The notes: generated by a model from the sequence alone, not told the origin. A stretch of 64,000 bases of DNA from Novosphingobium kaempferiae (GCF_021227995.1 NZ_CP089301.1:1922001-1986000); one strand, 5' to 3'. Shown: positions 1 to 9,006, counted from the first letter of the stretch. Translations and numbers: made by a program.

Positions 1-211
1 ATTGCGTGGCTGGGGCTTTGCCGATCAGCCGCTGCCGCAGATCTAGCGCTCCTGTCATCCGAAACCAAAACAGTCACCCAAGCGATGTGGGCTTTATGGA
101 AACACCAGTCGGTTTTCGCCCATCGATACCAGTGGTTGACGGGTTTCAGCCAGTCGCCGATTCCCGTCGGACTGCTTTGCGATTCAACCGGCTGCAAAGA
201 CGAACATCGGT
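1..211. other. No gene seen at left edge
   Basis: No convincing reading frame, RNA or repeat was seen before the stop codon of the MFS transporter. The short open frames here do not resemble proteins I recognise. Confidence 0.5.
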
Positions 212-1402
212 TCAATTCACCTCACCGCAAAGCTCTTCCGTGTTCCGGAAATTATTGGGTACGGCGTTTCGAGAGCTCATCAGGACGGCAAGCAGGCCAA
301 GCCCTGACGCGGCCGCGCCTGCAATCGAGACGAAAGGCAGGCTGAGGCCTGCTGCGATTACTGCGCCTCCCAGCGCCGCGCCGATCGCATTGCCCAGATT
401 GAACGCGCCGATGTTCATCGAAGAGGCAAGGTTAGGCGCATCGGCGGCCGCGCTCATCACCCGCACTTGCAGCGGTGGCACCAGTGCGAAGCTGGCGATA
501 CCCCACAGGAAGATCAGCAAAGTGGTCGGCCCCGCGAAGGGCATGGCAAAGGCAAATGCCACCAGGATCGCCGTCAGCGCGGCAAGCGTCACGATCAGCG
601 TCCTGTCTACAGACCTGTCGGCAAAGCGTCCGCCCAGCCAGTTGCCGATGGTGAGGCCCACTCCGTAGAGCACCAGCATCGCGGTCACGAACCCGATCGA
701 GCCATGGGTCTGATCGCGCAGGATCGGCGTGATATAGGTGAATACGGTGAACATCGCGCTGGCACCGACCACGGTGAGGCCCAACGCCGCAAGTACCGGC
801 CCACGCATGAGCACACGCAGTTCGGATCGCGCGTCGCCATCCGTCGGGGCCGGCATGTCAGGCAAAGTCAGGCGTAGGGCCGCTATGGTCAACACGCCGA
901 GCACTGCTACGCCCCAGAAGGCCGCGCGCCAGCCGAGGATTTCCCCAGCCCAGGTCGCCAGCGGGACGCCGACGACATTGGCGATCGTCAGGCCCATGAA
1001 CATGGCCGCGACCGCACCGGCCTGCCGCTGGGGCGGAACCAGACTGGCGGCGACGATCGATCCGACACCGAAGAAGGCGCCATGATTGAGCGAGGTGATG
1101 ATCCGCGCGAACAGCAGCATCGCATAGCTGTCGGAGAGCGCCGCGATCAGATTGCCGACCGTGAAGATGGCCGCAAGGCCGATCAGCAACGTGCGGCGTG
1201 GCAGTCGGCCGGTGGTCAGCGTCATCAGCGGCGCGCCCAGCATCACTCCGATCGCATAAGCGCTGATAAGCAGGCCGGCGGAGGGGATCGAGACGCCAAG
1301 GTCGGTTGCGATGACGGGCAGCAGGCCCATCGGAGCAAATTCGGTGACGCCGATACCGAAGGCACCGGCGGCGAGGGCGAGAAGCGGTGGGTTGATCTTC
1401 AT
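212..1402 (-). CDS. MFS transporter, DHA1/AraJ-like drug or sugar efflux type
   Basis: A 396-residue inner-membrane protein of the usual major-facilitator length. The hydrophobic pattern fits 12 membrane segments, with the loop 2-3 motif GAPLMTLTTGRLPRR near residues 56-70. The N-terminus (GVTEFAPMGLLPVIATDLGV) is typical of AraJ/YdhP-like DHA1 proton-driven exporters, so efflux of a small molecule is more likely than uptake. The ATG at 1402 follows an AGGGAGAAG ribosome site. It lies 13 bases after the aldo/keto reductase on the same strand, suggesting one transcript, with the LysR gene at 2539 facing away. The substrate cannot be told from sequence. Confidence 0.88.
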   Translation of the reverse strand: MKINPPLLALAAGAFGIGVTEFAPMGLLPVIATDLGVSIPSAGLLISAYAIGVMLGAPLMTLTTGRLPRRTLLIGLAAIFTVGNLIAALSDSYAMLLFARIITSLNHGAFFGVGSIVAASLVPPQRQAGAVAAMFMGLTIANVVGVPLATWAGEILGWRAAFWGVAVLGVLTIAALRLTLPDMPAPTDGDARSELRVLMRGPVLAALGLTVVGASAMFTVFTYITPILRDQTHGSIGFVTAMLVLYGVGLTIGNWLGGRFADRSVDRTLIVTLAALTAILVAFAFAMPFAGPTTLLIFLWGIASFALVPPLQVRVMSAAADAPNLASSMNIGAFNLGNAIGAALGGAVIAAGLSLPFVSIAGAAASGLGLLAVLMSSRNAVPNNFRNTEELCGEVN

Positions 1403-1415
1403 GATGCTTCTCCCT

Positions 1416-2450
1416 TCAGACCAGCGGCGGATTCAGCCGGGCAAAACCGGCCTGCTGGTGATAGGGTGCGATAGGATAGGCCGGCATCTGGTAGCTTGCC
1501 CGGTCGAGACGGGCGACCTGATCGGCGGTCAGTGTCCAGCCGACCGCGCCGAGATTCTGGCGGAGCTGCTCCTCGTTGCGGGCGCCGATGATGACCGACG
1601 ACACGGTCGGCCGCTGCAACAGCCAGTTGAGCGCGATCTGCGGCACCGTCCTGCCGGTTTCGGCCGCGATCTCATCCAGCGCATCGACGACGCGATAGAG
1701 ATGCTCCTCCTCCACCGGGGGCGCGAAGGCGGCGGTCTGGTGCAGGCGACTGCCCTCGGGGATCGGGCTGCTGCGTCGGACCTTGCCGGTGAGGCGGCCC
1801 CAGCCGAGAGGACTCCACACCATAGCGCCGACGCCCTGGTCGGCGGCGAGCGGCATCAAATCCGCCTCATAGGCGCGGCCGATCAGCGAATAGTAGACCT
1901 GGTGCACGACGAAGCGCGGCCAGCCATGACGGTCCGCCGTGCCAAGCGCCTTCATGAGCTGCCAGCCGGGATAGTTGGACACGCCGACATGGCGCAGCTT
2001 GCCGGCGCGGACCAACTGGTCGAGCGTCGTCAGCAATTCCTCCACCGGGGTCGATGCGTCGAAGGCATGCAATTGCAGCAGATCGATATGGTCGGCGCCA
2101 AGGCGTCTGAGCGCGACCTCGACACCGCCGATCAGCCGGTCGCGCGAAACACCCCAGTCGTTGGGGCGCTCGCCCATCGGCAGGCCGATCTTGGTGGAGA
2201 TCAGCACCTGATCGCGCCGTCCCTTGATCGCCGCGCCCAGCACTTCTTCCGAGGCGCCGTTCGAATAGACGTCGGCGGTGTCGAACAGGGTGATGCCCGC
2301 GTCGAGGCAGATGTCGACCAGACGACGTGCTTCCTGCGCGTCGCTGTTGCCCCATGCGCCGAACAGCGGTCCGGAGCCGCCGAAGGTGCCGGTGCCGAAA
2401 CTCAGCGCCGGCACGCGCAGGCCCGATGCTCCCAGTTGCCGATATTCCAT
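1416..2450 (-). CDS. Aldo/keto reductase
   Basis: A 344-residue NADPH-dependent oxidoreductase of the (beta/alpha)8 AKR family, similar to the YajO/tas/voltage-channel-beta subgroup. Visible motifs: GTGTFGG near residues 20-26, the catalytic Asp and Tyr in LFDTADVYSNG around residue 57, the Lys in ISTKIGLP, and the His in LLQLHAFD. The C-terminal cofactor region reads SSVIIGARNEEQLRQNLGAV. It probably reduces an aldehyde or ketone in the cytoplasm. It is first in a two-gene unit with the downstream MFS gene and is divergent from a LysR regulator 88 bases away, which is the usual arrangement for inducible detoxification. Confidence 0.92.
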   Translation of the reverse strand: MEYRQLGASGLRVPALSFGTGTFGGSGPLFGAWGNSDAQEARRLVDICLDAGITLFDTADVYSNGASEEVLGAAIKGRRDQVLISTKIGLPMGERPNDWGVSRDRLIGGVEVALRRLGADHIDLLQLHAFDASTPVEELLTTLDQLVRAGKLRHVGVSNYPGWQLMKALGTADRHGWPRFVVHQVYYSLIGRAYEADLMPLAADQGVGAMVWSPLGWGRLTGKVRRSSPIPEGSRLHQTAAFAPPVEEEHLYRVVDALDEIAAETGRTVPQIALNWLLQRPTVSSVIIGARNEEQLRQNLGAVGWTLTADQVARLDRASYQMPAYPIAPYHQQAGFARLNPPLV

Positions 2451-2538
2451 GGTGATCTCTTTCCATTCCGTGATGGACGCATAAATGGAATGAAAGACTC
2501 CCAGCGTTTAGAGGGATTCCAAGCGAAGGATCTTTGCA

Positions 2539-3462
2539 ATGGATGAAAAGATGCCCTTTCATGCCGACCGGGCGCGGGCGCTGGAAACCTTCGCGGCGGT
2601 GGTCGCGGAAGGCAGTTTCTCGGCCGCCGGACGGTTGCTGGGCCTTACGCCGTCGGCGGTAAGTCGTGCAATCGACCGGATCGAGGATCGGCTTGGAGTC
2701 CGGCTGCTGCTGCGATCGACCCGCGCGCTGACTCTGACTCCGGAAGGCCAGGCCTATCTTGGCAGCGCGCGTCGCATCCTCGCCGATCTGGACGAGGCCG
2801 AACAGACGATCGCCGATCGCGGCGCTCCGCGTGGGCGGCTGCGGGTCAGCGCCGCCCATTCGCATGGCCGGCTGTGCATCGTGCCGCTGCTCGGCGAATT
2901 TGCGCAGCGCTATCCGCACATATTGGTCGACATCAGCCTGAGCGACCGACTGGTGGACATTGCCGGTGGTCAGGCCGATGTCGCGATCCGCTTCGGCCCG
3001 CTGGCTGACAGCCCGTTGACCGCCCGCAAGCTGGGCGAGAATGGCCGCGTCATCGTCGCCTCCCCGGCTTATCTCGCCCGGCACGGCACGCCGGTCGTGC
3101 CAGAGGATCTCCACGACCATAACTGCCTGAACTTCAATTTTCGCCGCTCCGAGCCGGTCTGGCCCTTCCGCAAAGACGGGCGCGCCTATGCGCTCAGCGT
3201 GCGCGGGACCATCGAGGCGAACAACGGTGAGACATTAGGGCAGTTGGCGGCCGATGGCGTCGGCATCACGCGGGTCGGCCGGTTCAGCGTCCAGCCCGAA
3301 CTGGCGTCCGGCCAGTTGGTGCCACTACTGGAAGCCTATAATCCCGGCGATGTCGAGGCGATCCATGCCGTTTTCCTGGGCGGAACCAACGTGCCGGCGC
3401 GGCTTCGCGTGTTCGTCGATTTCATCTCGGAACGGCTGACAGGAAACAGCCCGACAAAGTGA
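2539..3462 (+). CDS. LysR-family transcriptional regulator
   Basis: A 307-residue LTTR. The winged helix-turn-helix occupies residues 11-68 (ETFAAVVAEGSFSAAGRLLG, then PSAVSRAIDRIEDRLGVRLL), followed by the LysR substrate-binding domain from about residue 95 with the DvaIRfG signature seen as ADVAIRFGPL. This resembles the CrgA/AaeR-type subgroup. Divergent from the aldo/keto reductase and MFS pair, which it probably controls. Its 3' end overlaps, on the opposite strand, the decayed extensin-like frame, so the lysR side may have been joined to that gene by a rearrangement. Confidence 0.92.
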   Translation: MDEKMPFHADRARALETFAAVVAEGSFSAAGRLLGLTPSAVSRAIDRIEDRLGVRLLLRSTRALTLTPEGQAYLGSARRILADLDEAEQTIADRGAPRGRLRVSAAHSHGRLCIVPLLGEFAQRYPHILVDISLSDRLVDIAGGQADVAIRFGPLADSPLTARKLGENGRVIVASPAYLARHGTPVVPEDLHDHNCLNFNFRRSEPVWPFRKDGRAYALSVRGTIEANNGETLGQLAADGVGITRVGRFSVQPELASGQLVPLLEAYNPGDVEAIHAVFLGGTNVPARLRVFVDFISERLTGNSPTK

Positions 3463-3909
3463 ACGACGGCCTAGCGGCATGCGCTCCAGCCCGCCGACCG
3501 TCAGCCAGGACGAAGGCGGCGATGTCGATGGCGTTGCCTATAGCATGTTCGCTCCAGTTCCCGGTCTCCCCGCCGCCGATCCTGCGGCAATTTGCGGTAC
3601 CCAGATGTTCCAGGCGCACGACCCGTTCCCCTAACATCGCTTCGGGTGCAGGCTGCACGTCGCGGTGAAGCCAGCGGGCGAGACCGGCGTCGATAGCGCA
3701 GGTTGCCTGCGCTCCGGCAGGTCACAGAGCAACATCGAAATGCGCTGGAGCCGCCAAAACCTTGCGGTCGTCAGGACGGCGCTGAACGGCACCTAGAGGG
3801 GGCAGAGCGGTGACTGTAATGCCGCTACGGCGCAGAAACGCCCGGCAGACATCGCGGTCATCGCGCCGTGACGCGAACTTGCGGGCAGTGCCCCATGTGT
3901 CCGGCTAAT
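3422..3909 (-). pseudogene. Broken extensin-like C-terminal domain protein
   Basis: Reading the minus strand gives clear extensin-like (DUF3170/extensin C) text: CRAFLRRSGITVTALPP, then a TGA stop at 3722-3724, then CAIDAGLARWLHRDVQPAPE, LGERVVRLEHLGTANCRR and GNWSEHAIGNAIDIAAFVLA. The family is periplasmic with a metal-binding peptidase-like fold. The reading frame has no start (it opens after a TAG near 3909), carries the internal stop and loses the conserved C-terminus (the usual HFH motif) where it runs into the end of lysR. This is therefore a remnant of the middle of the gene, about 160 codons. Family assignment is from recalled motifs. Confidence 0.72.
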
Positions 3910-3928
3910 CGATAGTGAGCGGCGCGCA

Positions 3929-4552
3929 TCAGCCGCCGGTGCCGGACGCCGCTTCCGTATCCGACGGCGGAGGCGGCAAGTCGACCTTGATCTCGACGCG
4001 GCGGTTCTTCGCGCGCCCCTCCATGTCGTCCGATCCGTCGAGCTTGCGGTTGGGGGCGATCGGCCGTGCTTCGCCAAGGGCGATGACGGTGATCCGATCG
4101 CGCGGCACGCCCTGTTTCACGAGGTAATCACGGACCGCCTCCGCACGGCGGCGCGATGCGGCGAGGTTCTGGCTGTCGGAGCCTTTGGAATCGCTGTGTC
4201 CCCAGATCGTGATCGGCCCCTCGGCCTTGAAGACGGGATGGGTCATGAACTCGTCAAGAACGGCAAGCCCGGTCTCGTCCGGCGCAGCGCCCTTCGCCGG
4301 GAATGGGATCATCAGCGTCTCGGGTTCCAGAACCGGTGCCGGTGTCGCGGGCGTTTCGATATCCTCGCGGATGATCGACTTCTTTTCCGGCTCCGGCGTG
4401 ACGACCGCTTCCTCTTCGACAGCGCCGGTCGCGGGGGCATCGGTATGTGACGCGCGCGATCCGTCCTGTGCCTGACAGGCCGCAAGGCCGAGGGCGAGGC
4501 CCACCGCGCAGGCCATCGGAACGGCCCTCGCGCCTCTGTTCAATTCTCCCAT
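3929..4552 (-). CDS. OmpA-family lipoprotein
   Basis: A 207-residue outer-membrane-anchored protein. The N-terminus has a lipoprotein signal with lipobox LAAC at about residues 23-26 (VGLALGLAAC), then an acidic Pro-rich linker and a C-terminal OmpA/Pal peptidoglycan-binding domain: ITIWGHSDSKGSD, NLAASRRRAEAVRDYLVKQG, and RAKNRRVEIKV, the classic NRRVEI ending. The ATG at 4552 was chosen because it gives the signal peptide and overlaps the antiporter stop by 13 bases. The open frame continues further upstream but only antisense to nothing, in the wrong frame of the antiporter. It probably tethers the outer membrane to peptidoglycan and is co-transcribed with the antiporter. Confidence 0.88.
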   Translation of the reverse strand: MGELNRGARAVPMACAVGLALGLAACQAQDGSRASHTDAPATGAVEEEAVVTPEPEKKSIIREDIETPATPAPVLEPETLMIPFPAKGAAPDETGLAVLDEFMTHPVFKAEGPITIWGHSDSKGSDSQNLAASRRRAEAVRDYLVKQGVPRDRITVIALGEARPIAPNRKLDGSDDMEGRAKNRRVEIKVDLPPPPSDTEAASGTGG

Positions 4553-6384
4553 TCGCTCGCCTCCTTCTTCCTCGTCGGGCGGTTGTTGTCGGGGTCGGCA
4601 TGGCGCGATGGGCCGTAGGAAACGACCACGTCCCCCGGCTGCGGCGTCGGCCGCGATGCATGCGTGAAGAAGCGGATACGCCCGTCCCTGCGCAGCACGA
4701 ACAGCATGTCGGCTTCGTCGGGCAAGGCCGAGCGGGCGTCGTCGAAGTCGAACTGCTCGCTGATCCGGGTCTTGCGGAAGGTCCAGCCCGCCGCCTCGCG
4801 CTGCATGATCTCCTCGACCCCGTGCCCGGAGCCGAACATCGCGCGCCCGCGCAGGGCTTCGGGCAGGCTGCGATGGTCCTCGTCGTCGCCCGAGCCGCCG
4901 AGCTGATAGACCGAATCCCGGCCGATATCGGGCGCGAATTCGCTGCAGACGAGCGCGTTGTAGGCCTCGTTCTCGGTCGTGGCGACAAGTACCTGAAACT
5001 GCGTCAGGTCCAGCCGTTCCTCGGTCGCTTCGGCGAGGATCTCGCCATGGTAGGTCGCAATGCCCGCCTGACGCGGTGCGGAGAGGCGCTGCCAGCTGGT
5101 GTCGGTAATCATCACCGGCAGGTCGAGCGACTGGAGCTGGCGTGCGAGCGAGAGGCTCCACGGCGTGCTGCCGACCACCAGCAGGCCCTTCTGCGTCGCG
5201 CCCGTGACCTTGAGCCAGCGCGACACGAAGCGGATGCTGAACCCGTGCGCGACGATGGTGGCGACGACGACGGAGAACGACAGCGTCACCAGAATGCTGC
5301 CGTCGCCATAGCCGAGCTGGTCGAGCCGCAGCGCGAACAGGCCGGAGACGGCGACCGCGACGACGCCGCGCGGCGCGATCCAGGCCACCAGCAGGCGCTC
5401 GTTCCACGGAATCTTGCTGAAGGCCAGCGCCACCAGCACCGTGGCCGGCCGGACGAGGAACAGCAAGGCCAGCAGGAAGGCGAGGAAGCGCCATTCGAAC
5501 AGGCGCAGCACTTCGAAGTCCAGCGAGGCGGAAAGCAGCACGAAGACGCCCGAAATCAGCAGGACCGTCACGTTCTCCTTGAACGGATGGATGTCGCGCA
5601 GGGAATCGAGCCGCATGTTGGCGACGGCGACGCCCATGACGGTGACCGCCAGCAGGCCGGTCTCCTGCTGGATCAGGTTCGAGAGGACGAAGGTGCCGAT
5701 GACGGCGACCAGCAGCACCGGCGCCTTGAGGTATTCGGGCACGTGCCCGCGCGGGAAGGCCCAGGCGATCGCGCGCGCCGTGGCGTAGCCGATAAGCCCC
5801 GCGACGATCGCCGCGCCGAGCAGCGCGGCGACGACGGAGAGCAACGTGCCGCCCTCATCGACGCGGCGCAGGTATTCGTAGGTGATGACCGCGCACAGGG
5901 CGCCGAACGGGTCGTTGACGATCGCTTCCCACTTGAGGATCGCGCGCGGGCGCGGCGCCACGTTGCTCTGGCGCAGCAGCGGGATCACCACGGTCGGCCC
6001 GGTGACGACGAGGATGCCCGCGAACAGGATCGCGACCGGCCACACCAGCCCTGCGACATAGTAGCACGCGAGCGCGCCCAGCACCCAGCCGAGCGGGATG
6101 CCGATCATCATCAGGCGCGTCACCGCGCCCTCGGTCTTGCGCAGCTCGCGGAAGTTGAGGCTGAGGCCGCCTTCGAACAGGATCAGCGCGACCGCGATGG
6201 AGACCATCGGCTCCAGCAGTTCGCCGAAGGTATGCTCGGGGACGATGAGTCCGGTGACGGGACCGGCGATGACGCCTGCCCCCAGCATGAGGGCGATGGC
6301 AGGCCAACCGGTACGCCAGGCGATCCACTGCGCGCCGATCCCCAGGATGCCGATCAGCGCGAAAACAAGGGCTTGTTGCTCCAT
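4540..6384 (-). CDS. CPA1/CPA2-type Na+(K+)/H+ antiporter with TrkA-N-like domain
   Basis: A 614-residue inner-membrane antiporter. Residues about 1-395 form the 12-13-helix exchanger domain (VFALIGILGIGAQWIAWRTG, LILFEGGLSLNFRELRK, WEAIVNDPFGALCAVITYEY with the paired acidic site, and ERLLVAWIAPRGVVAVAVSG). A Rossmann-like TrkA-N/RCK domain follows (GLLVVGSTPWSLSLARQL, then FQVLVATTENEAYNALVCSE), then a C-terminal tail. This organisation matches cation:proton antiporters gated by cytosolic nucleotide or ions. The ATG at 6384 is preferred to an in-frame GTG at 6411. The end overlaps the OmpA lipoprotein start, so the two are translationally coupled. Whether it moves Na+ or K+ is not visible. 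Confidence 0.9.
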   Translation of the reverse strand: MEQQALVFALIGILGIGAQWIAWRTGWPAIALMLGAGVIAGPVTGLIVPEHTFGELLEPMVSIAVALILFEGGLSLNFRELRKTEGAVTRLMMIGIPLGWVLGALACYYVAGLVWPVAILFAGILVVTGPTVVIPLLRQSNVAPRPRAILKWEAIVNDPFGALCAVITYEYLRRVDEGGTLLSVVAALLGAAIVAGLIGYATARAIAWAFPRGHVPEYLKAPVLLVAVIGTFVLSNLIQQETGLLAVTVMGVAVANMRLDSLRDIHPFKENVTVLLISGVFVLLSASLDFEVLRLFEWRFLAFLLALLFLVRPATVLVALAFSKIPWNERLLVAWIAPRGVVAVAVSGLFALRLDQLGYGDGSILVTLSFSVVVATIVAHGFSIRFVSRWLKVTGATQKGLLVVGSTPWSLSLARQLQSLDLPVMITDTSWQRLSAPRQAGIATYHGEILAEATEERLDLTQFQVLVATTENEAYNALVCSEFAPDIGRDSVYQLGGSGDDEDHRSLPEALRGRAMFGSGHGVEEIMQREAAGWTFRKTRISEQFDFDDARSALPDEADMLFVLRRDGRIRFFTHASRPTPQPGDVVVSYGPSRHADPDNNRPTRKKEASEWEN

Positions 6385-6640
6385 AGGAGGGGGATAACGC
6401 CCCAGGCGCACGAATGTAACCGGCGAAATCCCTCAAATCCGTATCGGGATCGCTTACTACGTCGGATGACATTGATGCTGACAGCCTCGGCAAAACCTCT
6501 CGATACTCAAGTGCGGAAGATCTGCTTCTCTATCCTGAATTAGCAAGACTGGCCTTCAAGTGCCTATCCGGCCTTAAGTAAATCACGTGATAATGCTGGC
6601 AATGCACAAAACAGAATTGAGTGCCGGCTACGTAAAAAGA

Positions 6641-7066
6641 TCAGTGATCGCGGCTCCCCACATCGGAGCTCTTGGTGCGCAAGAGGATCGGATCTGTTTC
6701 GATGAGCCTGAGCGATCGCACCATCGTGGCGGTGCCGCTTTTGTATTTGAGGAAGTGCGGCGTCTTCAAATGCGCTTCATAGGCGGCTTGATCGACGTAA
6801 ATCTCAAGGATGCGTATCTGCGCCGGATCTCCCCTCACCGAGACGGCATTCAGAGAAAGCACACCAGGCTCCAAACGAACCGAGGCGTCGATCTCCTCGC
6901 TCAGTAGCACTTTATAGGCATCAAGCTGTGCCGGATCGATGTCCAGTTCCGCAATCCGGACGATGGGCTGGCTCACCGGTACCGCCATGACATTGCCTCC
7001 TGAGCAGGCGAGCGCAACCGCGCCCATAGATGCCGCGAATATGCGTGAGGGCCAAGCGACAGGCAC
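6641..7066 (-). CDS. Exported antibiotic-biosynthesis-monooxygenase (ABM) family protein
   Basis: A 141-residue protein with a GTG start, a probable signal peptide (IFAASMGAVALACSGGNVMA) and one ABM dimeric alpha-beta-barrel domain: IVRIAELDIDPAQLDAYKVL, then RLEPGVLSLNAVSV, ILEIYVDQAAYEAHLKTPHF. The same fold is used by YgiN-type quinol monooxygenases and stress-linked heme or quinone proteins. It begins immediately after the CMD-like gene stop, as the last gene of a five-gene run. The signal peptide is unusual for ABM proteins and agrees with its exported neighbours. Substrate unknown; quinone or phenolic is an inference from family. Confidence 0.82.
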   Translation of the reverse strand: MPVAWPSRIFAASMGAVALACSGGNVMAVPVSQPIVRIAELDIDPAQLDAYKVLLSEEIDASVRLEPGVLSLNAVSVRGDPAQIRILEIYVDQAAYEAHLKTPHFLKYKSGTATMVRSLRLIETDPILLRTKSSDVGSRDH

Positions 7067-7486
7067 TCAGACGCCCGCTTCTTCGAACGCTTGCTTCAGG
7101 ATCGGAAGTGCCGTCATTGCGGGCGGCGATCCTGCGTAGAAGGCGATCTGGGTGACGGTCTCGACGATCTCGTCCCTGGTCACGCCATTTTCGAGGGCCT
7201 TCTTGATGTGGAACGGCATCTCATTGATGCGATACATCGCAATAAGGCAGGTGATCGTCACAAGGCTGCGATCGCGAGGTTTCAGCGCCGCGTTCTCCCA
7301 GACGTCGCCGAACAGCACCTTGTCGGTGATCTCGGCGAGGTGCGGTGCAATGTCGCCGAAGGATTTGCGGGCGTTGGTCGGTTCGATGGGCATCATCTCT
7401 GCTCCTGCAGTGAGCGGCCATGGCATAGCGGCCATGGCGGCCGTAAAAATCGCGGTTCGTCGGCTGAACTGGGCGTCCAGCATCAT
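7067..7486 (-). CDS. Exported carboxymuconolactone-decarboxylase-like protein
   Basis: A 139-residue CMD/AhpD-like helical protein preceded by a twin-arginine type signal (FSRRTAIF followed by a hydrophobic stretch ending TAGAE). The core shows the CMD pattern: LFGDVWENAALKPRDRSLVT, NEMPFHIKKALENGVTRDEI and ETVTQIAFYAGSPPAMTAL. It lacks the CxxC of AhpD, so peroxidase-reductase chemistry is unlikely and the gamma-CMD branch fits better. Its ATG shares one base with the SDR stop (TGATG), giving translational coupling. A periplasmic, folded-before-export enzyme is implied by the Tat-like motif. Confidence 0.87.
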   Translation of the reverse strand: MMLDAQFSRRTAIFTAAMAAMPWPLTAGAEMMPIEPTNARKSFGDIAPHLAEITDKVLFGDVWENAALKPRDRSLVTITCLIAMYRINEMPFHIKKALENGVTRDEIVETVTQIAFYAGSPPAMTALPILKQAFEEAGV

Positions 7487-8253
7487 CAGTGCGCGGTAAA
7501 GCCGCCGTCGACCGGCAGCGCAGCGCCGATCACGAAGCTCGCTGCCGGACTGCACAGCCACAGCACGGCGGCGGCGATTTCGTCGGAATGGCCGAGCCGC
7601 CCGATAGGCTGCTCCTTCATGATCTCGGTCATGGCCTCGGGCTGACCGGCCAGCATGTCCTGCACCATCGGCGTGTCGATCGTGCCGGGGCACACGGCGT
7701 TGATGCGGATGCCGCGCGGCGCATACTCGACACCGGCGCTTCGGGTCATGCCAATCACCGCATGCTTGGTACCGTGATAGGCGGCGCGCTGCGGCAGGCC
7801 GACAAGGCCGCCAAGCGACGAGCAATTGACGATCGCGCCGGAACCCTGTGCCCGCATCACCCGCAGTTCGTGCTTCATGCAGGCCCAGACCCCGCGCTGG
7901 TTGATGGCGGTGACGCGCTCAAAGTGCTCGAGCGGCTCGTCGGCTGCGTCGGACGGCGGCACCTGGATTCCGGCATTGTTGAACGCCATGTCGAGCCTGC
8001 CATAGCGGGCGACCGCAAGGTCGATCATCGCCGCCACCTGAACTTCGTCGGCGACATCGCAGGCCGTGCCAATCGCGGAGCCGCCCTCGCTGACAATCCG
8101 CTGCGCTTCCTGCACAGCCAGTGCCCCGTCGATATCGGCCAGCAACACCGCGGCGCCATTTTCGGCAAAGGCGCGCGCAGCAGCAAGCCCCATACCCTTG
8201 GCGGCACCGGTCACCAGCGCGACCTGCCCTTTGAAATCATAAACAGGGTTCAT
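7486..8253 (-). CDS. SDR family oxidoreductase
   Basis: A 255-residue classical short-chain dehydrogenase. The NAD(P) motif TGAAKGMGLAAARAFAENGA is near residue 16, the acidic residue after beta-2 (LLADIDG) favours NAD+, NNAGIQ lies near residue 89, catalytic Ser is in NCSSLGGLVG and Tyr/Lys in AAYHGTKHAV. The PG motif region reads VCPGTIDTPM. It is central to the minus-strand run tautomerase, SDR, CMD and ABM and overlaps the next start by one base. Likely oxidises or reduces a small hydroxy/keto compound; the substrate is not readable. Confidence 0.93.
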   Translation of the reverse strand: MNPVYDFKGQVALVTGAAKGMGLAAARAFAENGAAVLLADIDGALAVQEAQRIVSEGGSAIGTACDVADEVQVAAMIDLAVARYGRLDMAFNNAGIQVPPSDAADEPLEHFERVTAINQRGVWACMKHELRVMRAQGSGAIVNCSSLGGLVGLPQRAAYHGTKHAVIGMTRSAGVEYAPRGIRINAVCPGTIDTPMVQDMLAGQPEAMTEIMKEQPIGRLGHSDEIAAAVLWLCSPAASFVIGAALPVDGGFTAH

Positions 8254-8256
8254 TTT

Positions 8257-8514
8257 TCAGCCTTCACCTTTGTTCGCGACGCTCGGCCCCGGACCGTAAC
8301 CCGGCGTTTTGGCCAGCGACGCCCATCTCCCCTGAATGTCAGGCTCGTACACAAGCGAAGACCAGTCACTTGGCTGGACTTCCACGAACCCGACCGACAC
8401 CGCCTCCTCGCCGAAATTCAGGATGCGCATCACATCGCCGACGATCGCAGCGGACAATTCCCGCTTCTGGGCCTCGGACTTGCCGGGGTAGAGCTTCACC
8501 ACGATGTGCGGCAT
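8257..8514 (-). CDS. 4-oxalocrotonate tautomerase family protein
   Basis: An 85-residue member of the tautomerase superfamily, with Pro after the initiator Met (MPHIVVKLYPGKSEAQKREL), which becomes the N-terminal catalytic proline after Met removal. Longer than the usual 60-70 residue 4-OT monomer, with an extra C-terminal tail rich in Gly and Pro. These enzymes interconvert keto and enol forms. It sits 3 bases before the SDR gene on the same strand and right after the cupin gene, so it is part of the same transcript. Confidence 0.87.
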   Translation of the reverse strand: MPHIVVKLYPGKSEAQKRELSAAIVGDVMRILNFGEEAVSVGFVEVQPSDWSSLVYEPDIQGRWASLAKTPGYGPGPSVANKGEG

Positions 8515-8517
8515 GGC

Positions 8518-9006
8518 TCAGTCGCTCGCCAGCGGGGCGAGATACTCCTCGTCGGTCACCTTCTCCATCCACACGACATTCCTGCCATCGACCGTGTCCT
8601 GGATGGCAATATGGGTCATGCCCTCGTGCGGAGTGGCGCCGTGCCAGTGCTTGTGGTCGGCCGGGCACCACAGAATGTCGCCGGCATGGAACTCATATTT
8701 TCCGCCACCCTCGATCTGGGTCCAGCCCACGCCTTCGGTCACGATCAGCGTCTGTCCCGCCGGATGCGTGTGCCAGGCACTGCGGGCGCCCGGCTCAAAA
8801 TGGACAATGGCGCCGCTGACACGCGACGGGTCGGGACGCTGAAACTGCCCGGTGATCGTGACCTTGCCCGTGAAATATTCGGATGGGGCGTCAACGGTCT
8901 TGAGATCGGCCTTGCGTGCGATGTCCATGGGGGTCGGTCCTTCCTGAGCCGATGCGGCGCCTGTGACCGCCATGAGACCGGCAAGAATGATTGCGCGCTT
9001 GATCAT
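8518..9006 (-). CDS. Exported cupin-domain protein
   Basis: A 162-residue single-cupin protein with a cleavable signal (AIILAGLMAVTGAASAQ). Metal-binding motif 1 reads SAWHTHPAGQTLIVTEGVG and motif 2 region reads GDILWCPADHKHWHGATP, providing the His ligands of the cupin site. It resembles the (R)-mandelonitrile lyase-like/quercetinase-like cupins often found beside CMD-like and LysR genes in proteobacteria. The ATG at 9006 gives the shortest good signal peptide; an in-frame ATG at 9018 is also possible. It is first in the run and faces the LysR gene at 9147, its likely regulator. Confidence 0.87.
   Translation of the reverse strand: MIKRAIILAGLMAVTGAASAQEGPTPMDIARKADLKTVDAPSEYFTGKVTITGQFQRPDPSRVSGAIVHFEPGARSAWHTHPAGQTLIVTEGVGWTQIEGGGKYEFHAGDILWCPADHKHWHGATPHEGMTHIAIQDTVDGRNVVWMEKVTDEEYLAPLASD

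Noticed and set aside
7067-7825. Long frame covering the CMD-like gene plus 340 bases upstream
   Set aside because: The upstream part is Arg-rich antisense-like text overlapping the SDR gene; the true start is the ATG at 7486.
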